Of a stretch of 64,000 nt of DNA, positions 47,101 through 53,404 are shown in pieces (within the stretch, counting starts at the first letter, position 1; every line of letters begins with the position of its first letter). The translations under genes and the position numbers were made by a program. The notes beneath the pieces were generated by a model that saw only the letters and a list, made by a program, of their open reading frames with translations, ran no database searches and was not told the DNA's origin. Location: assembly GCF_039539005.1 (NCBI RefSeq), contig NZ_BAABCP010000001.1, positions 310,001-374,000 of the forward strand, given 5' to 3'. Origin of the DNA: Microbacterium soli. GTDB lineage: Bacteria; Actinomycetota; Actinomycetes; Actinomycetales; Microbacteriaceae.

Positions 47101-48238
47101 CGTCCGAGAACGGAAGCCTCGTCACATCCGTCGGCGACGGCTTGGAGCCGTTCTCCGGAAGATCCACGACGTAGAGATCGCGGTCGTGGAGGTTCACGAA
47201 GATCAGGTGCGAGCCATCTGCGGTGACGGCGACCCCGCCGATTCCCACCTTGCCCGCCTGTGCGAAAGCATCTGAATCCGGGAGCGCTTCTGTGGCGGAG
47301 TTCGTCAGGCCTCTATCCACGTTCGACAAGACGGTGCCCACGTCGATGCCGAGGTCATCGACGACGTCGAGCCAGGGCTCGACGCTTGTGCCGGTCGCCG
47401 CCATCCGGCCGTCATCGCCCATGACGCCGTTGATCCGGTAGATCCCGCCCAGACCGAGACTGCCGAGTGCGCTGAACCGCTTGTAGGTGGCTGCCGCGTA
47501 CAGTGATCTCTGCGGAGCGTTGTACGCGAGTCCCCAGACCGATCCGACCTCACCGTATGTCGCGAACACCCGACGTTCACTCATCGCCGACGGAGACGAC
47601 GTGACCGGGTTCGGTGTGACCTGCCAGGGTGTGCCGACGACTGCCGCTTGACTGCTGGCGTCGCCGCCCGGCAGGCCGGCCGACTGAATCGCTGCGAAAA
47701 GCGGCACCTCCGTCGCATCCACGTTCGAGGGGATGTACGTAACGGGATCGAAGACGCCGTAATCGACGCTCGATGCCTCCCCGGCGGTGATGAATCTGAC
47801 GCTGCTCCTGCCCGCGTCGAACGAGTCTCCGAGCCCATGGGGCAGGCCCGTGAACTCCAGCCGGATCGGGTCGCCTGTCTCGACGCTCCCGTCCAGTTCC
47901 AGGATGTAATTGCCCCCGGCATCCGCGAGGGCTTCCGGCATGGACGTCGTGGATCCCACTGCAACACCGGACTCGTCGTACGCGGTGACGGTCACGCCGC
48001 CCATCAGTGCGTCGACGACATCGCCGGACGCGGTGAACTCGCCATCTCCGTCGTAGTCGATGAACACGCTCCCGTTGATCGGTTCAGCGGCGTGCGCGAC
48101 CGTCGAGACGAGAACGAGTCCACCCGTCACGAGTGCCGCGGCGCTGAGACCCGCCAGTCCTTTCTTCAGCGACGTCGACTTCGGAGTCCGTGGGGCAGCA
48201 TGCCGAGGTGCTCCCTCGGCATATCGACGGTTGGTCAT
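41147..48238 (-). CDS. Giant SdrD-B-repeat surface protein with LAITG sorting signal
   Basis: 2363 residues from ATG 48238; the frame opens at 48307 but the earlier ATG lacks a ribosome site. Signal peptide about 1-50 (GLAGLSAAALVTGGLVL core, AHA end). Residues about 50-700 begin with one SdrD-B-like unit and continue as a beta-propeller-like region (WGLAYNAPQRSLYAA, GGVAVTADGSHLIFV). Eight clear SdrD-B units start near residues 731, 896, 1209, 1494, 1639, 1919, 2055 and 2184, each opening GD/N-x-x-W-x-D and containing D-x-D-G-x-Q, the calcium-binding loop pattern. Two DUF11-like modules (VNKSD) lie between them. LAITG at 2326-2330, a span and YRRSVRSA form a sortase E-type signal. Likely a long cell-surface stalk or adhesin. 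Confidence 0.9.
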   Translation of the reverse strand: MTNRRYAEGAPRHAAPRTPKSTSLKKGLAGLSAAALVTGGLVLVSTVAHAAEPINGSVFIDYDGDGEFTASGDVVDALMGGVTVTAYDESGVAVGSTTSMPEALADAGGNYILELDGSVETGDPIRLEFTGLPHGLGDSFDAGRSSVRFITAGEASSVDYGVFDPVTYIPSNVDATEVPLFAAIQSAGLPGGDASSQAAVVGTPWQVTPNPVTSSPSAMSERRVFATYGEVGSVWGLAYNAPQRSLYAAATYKRFSALGSLGLGGIYRINGVMGDDGRMAATGTSVEPWLDVVDDLGIDVGTVLSNVDRGLTNSATEALPDSDAFAQAGKVGIGGVAVTADGSHLIFVNLHDRDLYVVDLPENGSKPSPTDVTRLPFSDELADGQQPWAVTIDRGTVYVGYVDTGETPGASAKSAGLNAYVVSAGLDDVLAGAAEWQSALTADLGYKKGNSVDMWGTGDLVGPGNTNHMQVVRWNTWADEWSWDGNSAPTTSNSGVAPDELHTGTVNSVGLDNGGDNQWYTWVHAYPQGVLSGIAIDSQGYMTLGFTDRTAIQSGNRNLPAIAGRSELFTTLSGGDLLLAAPNIDSTGQLDGTFTLENDGTAGDRTCSDDHSSMNDPHHRANDQGPGGDLTKEFYDDNQSAYDFMESVARNDKHHYETALGAVVAYPGREEVASTAFDPTRMVNVHGVSWFNTTTGNGYQGYNHTTGSASSFMKGGGMGGLSLALKAAPVQVGNRAWLDLDADGIQTAGEPGIVGAKVSLYRADANGDPVGDVLASTTTDDNGEYFFRTEDAPTDGTPGFTRDGAYVVVFEASTGAVQLNWGGATPTIGDVTWNQLLFTEAQADDGTDQTTQRDSNARPVVVSGEEPATRANAFIAVGGPGQNDHSIDAGWKLGTVTVGDYVWEDSSRDGVQDDGEPGIEGVLLKIERVSGDSREELRTDVFGDEFTENRTDADGRYLFENLPVLVEGEHYEVSIVRDDVRTSEALALFEPTQENGTGRDGDSSKWTATTLDTENPTRLTVPGSEDLSLDFGFVRVTPSAVILKGDDSDPANVAPADTPDSAVDLTVSGDDAGSTSLLFEISNDGGEDLYDVVVTDVSTGSGDVEDLICYFPGGDETAGVFDESTRTWTVTWEASRAAAGDDRRALSRGASFDCKATLTGVIGDHENVATIDGTGAISGDSIPRKPFDPTNPETPGTDNPFHATRTPSVSVGDRVWWDTDADGIQGRDGDGIYTEPGIDGVVLKITGPDGQPVHSVVTGEVIPEQTTENGGEYEFIDLPVLEDGRYTVTVVSVPEKFTPTEPGTDNGADEFDSSTDSAETQLDLSSHGKKDPTLDFGFVLKTPGATVNKSDADGNDANTAADAVDLGPADGRTTIVFTIENDGEEPLTNIGLGDASSGSGTVDYPMDCIALIDGEEISFSLASADARWNGELPVGATITCEAALSGVTAGDPHADVVTLFADGVLTGLPVQDPDNPGTPENPNRPSDPYHAEKLTYAIGDVVWIDRNQNGQQDRVGAEGGEKPMADVVVNLLDGSGAAVKDASGRDVTTTTDGNGRYLFDDLVAGDYIVEFVLPDGYRFTEQNSDGVLPGADSDADPTNGRTDVIVVGNDSVTSEYTDQDWNATEGVDPRWDAGIVPESVSVGDFVWQDLTGDGIQDSGEPGIPGATLTITGPDGWDGRNVYGEPVTPVETDGRGLYEFTDLPVLSEGETYTVTISDVPAKFKPTLENQGERGTDSSTGSATSGALTEDGASDPTLDFGFVLKTPGASVNKSDVEGRDADDPADPADLSSTDGAIDVVFTVFNNGEEPITNIGLADVTTTGSGAVSYPLLCSATDGDEAPSEFSLERADARWSGELGIGETISCTGVLTGVAAHEPHTDVVTLWADGALTGKTIVDPENPGTPEDPNRPSDPYNAVVKTYAIGDYVWLDQAHPNGIQDADEPGVPDVTVVLRDTDGTEVARTTTDGEGHYSFDELKPGDYRVDFTLPRGYILIPENTGDDSTVDSDAIADDAKRTSGSTVLVTLDDTNTALTDRRGITATEGIDPTWDAGVRRAEVSVGDRVWKDKDRDGIQDDPTDEPGIPGVTVVIERTDGEPVVDVDGNPVDPAITGKDGEYRFDRLPLLPAGETYVVRIDREKSENALDNLVPTLPGAGEDPAADSSDWEERARGLDEDGDEDTTLDFGFVTKRVTVGDRVWEDKDKNGRQDPGEPGIPGVVLTISGPDGEVVTDVFGEPVGPQTTDEQGEYLFDNLPALHDGEAYKVTIDRDASADALKGLLPTREGVGDRERDSSTWEAVSRALLTDGDDDLTLDFGFVLEADAPLPLALAITGGMAPIMIGLGGVGLLLMSAILLGVGYRRSVRSA
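42945..42982. repeat. 38-bp exact direct repeat inside the giant surface gene, copy A
   Basis: Starts GGGGTCTTCAGCACGAAGCC and ends GGGTCGGATC. It is identical to 44211-44248, 1266 bases away, and marks a duplicated protein module of about 422 residues. Confidence 0.9.
44211..44248. repeat. 38-bp exact direct repeat inside the giant surface gene, copy B
   Basis: Identical to 42945-42982. Both encode the KTPGA...TLDFGFVLK junction between an SdrD-B unit and the following VNKSD module; the reading frame is kept. Confidence 0.9.
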
Positions 48239-48447
48239 GCGCTCATCCCTGTTTCGCAGAACGTGGTGCCCACCGAGCCGGCGGTGAGACACACATAGGT
48301 CGTCCATGGTTCTAGCAAGAGCGCCCTCGTCTCCAGACGGTGATCTCAGAAGACCCGCAGAATCTCCGATGAACGGCGTACGTAAACCCCCGTGGGTTGC
48401 CGGAACTGTCGGCTCCCGCCCTTCTCGGCTCAGTACACTCTCGTGAC

Positions 48448-49776
48448 ATGCACTCTTTCCGGAGCCTTCTGGGGATTCTCCTCGCCTGCGTCATCGGGGC
48501 ATCGGCACTGTCCGGTTGCGCTCCGCGGACGGACTCGGATGGCGTCATCCATGTTCCTTCCGAAGCCGGTTCGCTGGCTCAGGCCGAGGAACTCGCCCAG
48601 CCCGGTGATGTGATCCTCATCGCCCCGGGCGACTACGAGGAGCAGCTCCTCGTCTCGACCCCGGACATCACGATCAGAGGCGAGGACCGCAACACCACGG
48701 TCATCGATGCCGCGGGCATCCGCCCTTTCGGGATCGCGGTGATGGCCGACGGCGTCCGCGTCGAGAACCTGACCGTGACAGGAGCGACGTTCTACGGACT
48801 GCTGTTCACCGGGCTGCACGACGACACCGGCCCGTCGGCACCGACGGCAGCCGGATACGAGCCGTGGAGCCCCGCCGATTTCCCGCCCTTGCAGAGATTC
48901 CTCGCAGACCACGTCACCGCGACCAACAACGGCCTGTATGGGATCTACGCGTTCAATGCGCAGCACGGCATCATTCGAGACTCGTACGCCTCCGGATCTG
49001 CCGACAGCGGAATATACGTCGGGCAGTGCACGGAGTGCGACGTTCTCGTGACGGGGAACGTCGCGGAGAGGAACGCGGTCGGATTCGAGAATTCGAACGC
49101 CAGTGACTCCGTATTCGTCGTCGGAAACAGGTTCTCGAACAACCGCGTCGGCTTGACGCTGCTCTCGAACTATCAGGAAGCGTTCCATCCTCAACGCGGG
49201 AATCTCATCGCCGGGAACATCATCTCCGACAACAACGAGACGCAGACGCCCGTCCAGGCGACGGGCGGCTTCGGCACGGGAATCGGGATCAGCGGGGGAA
49301 CGAGCAATCTGGTCACACGCAACAGGATCGAGTCCAATCACCGCGCAGGAATCGTGCTGACGAACGCCGAAGATCTCGCCACCACGGGAAATGCGTTCAT
49401 CGATAACGTCCTTCAGGACAACGCCAGCGCTGTCGTCAACGTCTCTGCTGAACGCGCACCTGCTTCGTCGAACTGCGCGTCGCCGAGCGCCGAGGACACG
49501 ATTCCGTCGGATCTGTCTGCGGCGATGCACTCCCCGAACTGTGAGCCGTCGACCGCCGCGACCACGGCGTCCCCTCCGCAACCGTCAGCAGCACCCGATT
49601 GGCCAGAGGCCCCTGAGGGGATCAGCTTCCGGTCGGTGGGACTCCCGCAGGACCAGCCGAACCTTCCTCCGTCGCACAGCTACGGCCGTCTCCCCGATGA
49701 CGTCTCACTTCCCGATCCCGCACGCATCTCCGTGCCGGACCCCGCGTTCCTCTCGGAAGCGAGTGGAATCCGTTGA
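48448..49776 (+). CDS. Right-handed parallel beta-helix lipoprotein (NosD-like fold)
   Basis: 442 residues from ATG 48448. Lipoprotein signal peptide: HSFRSLLGILLACVIGASAL then the lipobox LSGC. Residues about 50-340 are beta-helix repeats: ITIRGEDRNTTVIDA, VENLTVTGATFYGLLF, NNGLYGIYAFN, SADSGIYVGQCTECDVLVTGN in two parts, RNRIESNHRAGIVLTNAE. The fold is that of NosD and pectate-lyase-like proteins, often sugar-binding or copper-site maturation factors; no catalytic residues of a lyase are evident. The C-terminal 100 residues are proline/serine-rich. It is divergent from the giant surface gene (209 bases) and begins an operon with the next lipoprotein and a DyP peroxidase. Confidence 0.85.
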   Translation: MHSFRSLLGILLACVIGASALSGCAPRTDSDGVIHVPSEAGSLAQAEELAQPGDVILIAPGDYEEQLLVSTPDITIRGEDRNTTVIDAAGIRPFGIAVMADGVRVENLTVTGATFYGLLFTGLHDDTGPSAPTAAGYEPWSPADFPPLQRFLADHVTATNNGLYGIYAFNAQHGIIRDSYASGSADSGIYVGQCTECDVLVTGNVAERNAVGFENSNASDSVFVVGNRFSNNRVGLTLLSNYQEAFHPQRGNLIAGNIISDNNETQTPVQATGGFGTGIGISGGTSNLVTRNRIESNHRAGIVLTNAEDLATTGNAFIDNVLQDNASAVVNVSAERAPASSNCASPSAEDTIPSDLSAAMHSPNCEPSTAATTASPPQPSAAPDWPEAPEGISFRSVGLPQDQPNLPPSHSYGRLPDDVSLPDPARISVPDPAFLSEASGIR

Positions 49777-50576
49777 GCACCGCACTCGCATGCCTTCGCA
49801 CCGCAGCCCTTGCGCTGACCGTTGCCGTCGCGCTCATCACCTCCGGGTGCTCTTCGGATGCTTCCTGGCATCCGGTCACCACGGAGGAATCCCAGATCCT
49901 CGCCACCGTGCGCTTCAACAACTACGACGCCGGAACGCGAGATATCTCGACTCACGTCCGAGTCCTCGGCTCCGAGCTCCACCTTCTCGGCTGGTACGAC
50001 TTCGCGACGCACGTCGGATACGCCTCCGTCGAAGGCGCGGGCTTCGCCGCACAGGCGATGCTGTGGACGCCCGCTCGAATAGGCATTCGCCCGCAGATGC
50101 CCGATCCTTCGGGATTCCCTGAGTTCCCCGTGCCCGATCCGGCACACGATGGGTGGGAGGTGCGCCCGCTCGACCCGACCGCGTCGACCCTCGACACTCT
50201 GCTGCTCAGCATCGCGACCCTCGGCAGCGATCGTCCGGACAACCCGCTGCTGCTCCAGCAATCCGGTGCCCTGTTCCTGGGAACCGGCGACCTCACGACG
50301 AAGGCCGGCCTCAGCGAAGATGCTGATCCGTCCGCCGAGCTCAGCATCTTCGCACCACCACCAGACGATGTCGCGCTCGGTCCGGAGGACGAGCGCCCGA
50401 CACCGGAGTCCGCGGACGCGAGGCTGTGGGTCGATGACCGTGGGCTGCTGCATCACGCGGAGCTGCGCATCGGCGCGGAGTGGTCCGCGGTCGATTTCGG
50501 TTCCGGCGATGGGCCGGACCTCCATCATCTCGGCGACCTGCTCGCCTCGCACGGAGAGAAGGCAGCAGATGAGTAG
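49773..50576 (+). CDS. Lipoprotein of unknown function
   Basis: 267 residues from TTG 49773, which overlaps the previous stop (TTGA), and no better start is near. The N terminus is a signal peptide ending in the lipobox ITSGC, so the mature protein would be lipid-anchored outside the membrane. The rest is beta-rich with no recognised family: LHLLGWYDFATHVGYASV, then a proline-rich middle and ARLWVDDRGLLHHAELRIG near the end, which loosely resembles lipoproteins of the LppX/LprG sort but without enough support to name it. Its stop overlaps the start of the DyP gene by eight bases, so the three genes are one unit. Confidence 0.75.
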   Translation: MSTALACLRTAALALTVAVALITSGCSSDASWHPVTTEESQILATVRFNNYDAGTRDISTHVRVLGSELHLLGWYDFATHVGYASVEGAGFAAQAMLWTPARIGIRPQMPDPSGFPEFPVPDPAHDGWEVRPLDPTASTLDTLLLSIATLGSDRPDNPLLLQQSGALFLGTGDLTTKAGLSEDADPSAELSIFAPPPDDVALGPEDERPTPESADARLWVDDRGLLHHAELRIGAEWSAVDFGSGDGPDLHHLGDLLASHGEKAADE

Positions 50577-51729
50577 GCGGCCAGGAGGCATCTCGAGACG
50601 CGGTCTCATGCTTGCGGCGGGACTGGGCGGACTCGGGGTCGGGGCCGCCGGCGGCGCAGCCATCACCGGTGCTGTGGTCCGGGACGAGTCTCCGAGCACT
50701 CCCCCACCGGCCTCAGTCGCGATTCGCCCCTTCGGGGACACTCAAGCAGGGGTGGACACCCCCCGAATTCCGCAGTCCTTCGCACGCTATACGGTCGCCG
50801 ATCTGGACCTCACCAGCCTCGCGGACACGCTCACCCTGCTCGGGAAGGCGATCGGCGGCCTCGCCGATCCTTCTCACAGCTTCCCCGATGGTGTCGGCGA
50901 TCTGACAGTGCTCGTCGGTCTCGGCCCTCGCCCACTCAACGCCCTGTTGCCTGCCCCTCACGATGAGTTGCTGGATATGCCGCCGTTCCGCGGCGACGAC
51001 CTGCTGGATCCACTCTCCGTGGGAGGAGACCTTCTGCTCATCATCGCGGCAAGCGACCCCAATGTCCTCGACCCTGCGTATCGAGCCGTGATCGCGTCTG
51101 TCAAAGGCGTACAGGTGAGATGGACGGAGCTGGGCTTTCGAGGTGCAGGAGTCCGTGATGTGGCGCGCAACCCGCTTGGCTTCCACGATGGCATCGCCAT
51201 CCCCCGTTCTCCAGACGGGCTCGCTGACGGTGTCTGGATCCAGGACGGACCGCTTTCCAACGGAACGATCTGTGTGATTCGTCGATTCGTCCTCGATGTG
51301 GATCGATTCTCAGCGCTTTCTTCCGACGAGCAGAACGCCATCATCGGACGCGACAAGGTGACCGGAAGCCCACTGACGGGAGGGGCCCTGCACGATGATG
51401 TGGACATCACCGCCAAGCAACCGGATGGCACCTTCATCATCCCTGCACACGCCCACATCCGCGCCGCACATCCGTCTTTCACCGGCAGCCCCCTCATGCT
51501 GCGGCGCAGCTACGGATTCACGCCCTCGGATGCATCCTCTCCCAGCGGCTTCACCTCCGGGATGCTGTTCACCTCATTTCAGAACGATATCCGCACTTTC
51601 GTGAAAACGCAGCAGCGCATGGATGAGAGCGATGCGCTTATGTCGTACGCCCGTGTCACGGCGTCCGCGGCGTTCGCGGTTCTTCCGGGATACGATCGCG
51701 ATTCGCCTCTCGGAACGTTGAGTCCATAA
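50569..51729 (+). CDS. Tat-exported DyP-type heme peroxidase
   Basis: 386 residues from ATG 50569. A twin-arginine signal (SRRGLMLAAG) starts the chain, so a folded, heme-loaded protein would be exported. The DyP signature GFHDG is at 204-208 with catalytic Asp207; HAHIRAAHP near 293-301 contains the proximal heme His region, and MLRRSYGF supplies the conserved Arg. Domain length fits the EfeB-like subgroup. DyP enzymes oxidise dyes, phenols or metal ions with peroxide; EfeB also acts in iron uptake. No EfeO or EfeU partner gene is present; instead two lipoprotein genes precede it. It ends without an obvious terminator before the MarR gene. Confidence 0.92.
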   Translation: MSRRPGGISRRGLMLAAGLGGLGVGAAGGAAITGAVVRDESPSTPPPASVAIRPFGDTQAGVDTPRIPQSFARYTVADLDLTSLADTLTLLGKAIGGLADPSHSFPDGVGDLTVLVGLGPRPLNALLPAPHDELLDMPPFRGDDLLDPLSVGGDLLLIIAASDPNVLDPAYRAVIASVKGVQVRWTELGFRGAGVRDVARNPLGFHDGIAIPRSPDGLADGVWIQDGPLSNGTICVIRRFVLDVDRFSALSSDEQNAIIGRDKVTGSPLTGGALHDDVDITAKQPDGTFIIPAHAHIRAAHPSFTGSPLMLRRSYGFTPSDASSPSGFTSGMLFTSFQNDIRTFVKTQQRMDESDALMSYARVTASAAFAVLPGYDRDSPLGTLSP

Positions 51730-51774
51730 CCGCAAACGGGCCCCGCCGAACTTCCCGCCTGATATCGTTATGGC

Positions 51775-52224
51775 ATGAACGTTCGTATCCGAACTAATAG
51801 ATGGTCCAGCACCGCGGTGTCGATCAGTCCCGCGTTGACCGTGATCGAGACGGCACGCGCGATGGAGGAGCGGATGAACGCCGCGCTCACGTCCGCGTCG
51901 TTGTCGATGGCACGGATGGCCGTGCTCCACAGGCTTGCTGAAAGCGCAGCGCCGGTCGGCCTGAAGGACCTCGCTGAGGCGTTGGGCTGTTCGAAGTCGA
52001 ATGCCAGCGTGCTCTCGGATCGGATGGTCCAGGACGGCCTCCTTCACCGTGAAGTGGATCCGACGGATCGTCGGGGTGTTCTGCTGTCTCTGACCTCGGC
52101 CGGATCAGCCGCGCACGAGGAGGGCTTCGCCATCATCCGCCGACAGGAGGAGAACCTCTTCGCCGACGTCTCACTGCAGGACCGCGACGCACTGCTTCGG
52201 ACACTCGGGCAGGTCGCGCAATGA
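51775..52224 (+). CDS. MarR family transcriptional regulator
   Basis: 149 residues. Winged-helix motif: MARMAVLHRLAESAAPVGLK, DLAEALGCSKSNASVLSDRM, then the wing DPTDRRGVLLSLTSAG. ATG 51775 has no ribosome site; a later start (GTG 51817 or ATG 51862) is possible. GTTCG-TATC-CGAAC at 51781-51794, inside the first codons, may be its own operator. The next gene starts within its stop (ATGA), so it most likely controls that oxidoreductase in response to a quinone or other aromatic. Confidence 0.88.
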   Translation: MNVRIRTNRWSSTAVSISPALTVIETARAMEERMNAALTSASLSMARMAVLHRLAESAAPVGLKDLAEALGCSKSNASVLSDRMVQDGLLHREVDPTDRRGVLLSLTSAGSAAHEEGFAIIRRQEENLFADVSLQDRDALLRTLGQVAQ

Positions 52225-53258
52225 GTGCTCCCGTTCACCAGCGTGCCGTGATCCAGCAGCGTTTCGGCCCCGTCGAGGAAGTCCTCTCGTGGACGGAGGA
52301 TCTTCCCGTCCGCCCACCGCAGGCCGGTCAGGTGCAGGTTCGGGTCGAGGCCGCCGGGATCAACCCGATCGACTGGCAGATGATCCAAGGCAACCGGCGA
52401 CTGATCACGCCGCGCCGATTCCCGTTCATCCCGCTGTTCGACATCGCCGGGACCGTTTCGGCGGTGGGGTCCGGAGTGACACGATTCCGAATCGGGGACC
52501 GGGTTCACGGCGACAACCACCTCCAGGCCGGCGGCGCGTCGGAATATGCGAACGTGGATGAGTCGCTGCTGAACGAGATCCCGGCCGGGCTCGATTTCGC
52601 CGACGCCGCGGCGGTCCCGCTCGCGGCGCAGACTGCGCTGGCGGTCCTCGATGCGGGCGGAGTCACCAACGGGTCTCGGGTGGCCGTCATCGGGGCGTCG
52701 GGCGGGGTCGGCACGTTCATCGTGCAGATGCTGCGCAGTCGGGGTGCCCGCATCGTGGCCGTCTCGAGCAGTCGCAATCATGCACTGGTGCGAACACTCG
52801 GAGCCGACGATGTCATCGACCACCGCACGACGACACTCGCCGACAGCTATCCCCTCTCATCGTTCGACACCGTCATCGATTGCGTCGGTGGGCGGGACAA
52901 GTGGCTCCAGGCCAGAAGGGTGCTCCGACGCGGGGGAAGCTTCGTCACCATCTCCCGCGACGAGGACGAGACGGTGACCCCGGCGTCCGCTCTGCGGATG
53001 CTGGCCACGATAGGCCTGCGTCGCCTGCGCGGGATGATCGGAGCACGCATCAAGTACATCCCGGTCTTCCTCAGAGCATCCGCCGACCTCCTCGGACGTG
53101 TGGACGCCATGGTCGATGATGGCGGTGTCGCACCGCAGATCGCTGCGCGCTTCCCCTTCACCCTCGAAGGCGTCCACGCCGCCCTGGCACGCAGCCGGAC
53201 CGGGCGCACGCCCGGGAAGATCGTCATCGAGATGACCCACGCCGGCGCCCCGCTTTGA
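52221..53258 (+). CDS. Quinone oxidoreductase-like MDR dehydrogenase
   Basis: 345 residues, medium-chain dehydrogenase/reductase family. QVQVRVEAAGINPIDWQM near the start, then DIAGTVSAVGSGVTRFRIGDRV, and the nucleotide-binding AVIGASGGVGTFIVQML. Cysteine zinc ligands of alcohol dehydrogenases are absent, so it belongs to the zinc-free quinone reductase / zeta-crystallin branch and should use NADPH to reduce quinones or enals. Its ATG overlaps the MarR stop, making a MarR-controlled detoxification pair. Confidence 0.9.
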   Translation: MSAPVHQRAVIQQRFGPVEEVLSWTEDLPVRPPQAGQVQVRVEAAGINPIDWQMIQGNRRLITPRRFPFIPLFDIAGTVSAVGSGVTRFRIGDRVHGDNHLQAGGASEYANVDESLLNEIPAGLDFADAAAVPLAAQTALAVLDAGGVTNGSRVAVIGASGGVGTFIVQMLRSRGARIVAVSSSRNHALVRTLGADDVIDHRTTTLADSYPLSSFDTVIDCVGGRDKWLQARRVLRRGGSFVTISRDEDETVTPASALRMLATIGLRRLRGMIGARIKYIPVFLRASADLLGRVDAMVDDGGVAPQIAARFPFTLEGVHAALARSRTGRTPGKIVIEMTHAGAPL

Positions 53259-53404
53259 ACCATCCCGGGTTTGAGGTTATAGGTATAGGGAGAAGCATGG
53301 CCGGTTCGGCCGCCTGAGGATTCGGCGACCACCTCGTCCGGAGCATCGCAGCCCGGACGTCTCGTCGAGGCATTGAGACTCTCAGCGGGAAGGAGAGGAA
53401 GTCC

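Noticed and set aside
48239..48307. Start of the giant surface protein at 48307
   Set aside because: No ribosome site there, and the extra 23 residues do not fit a signal peptide; ATG 48238 gives a normal one.
53259..53404. MerR- or SoxR-type operator upstream of the MFS gene
   Set aside because: TTGAGGTTATAGG looks promoter-like, but no inverted repeat of the required length or a matching -10 at normal distance was found.
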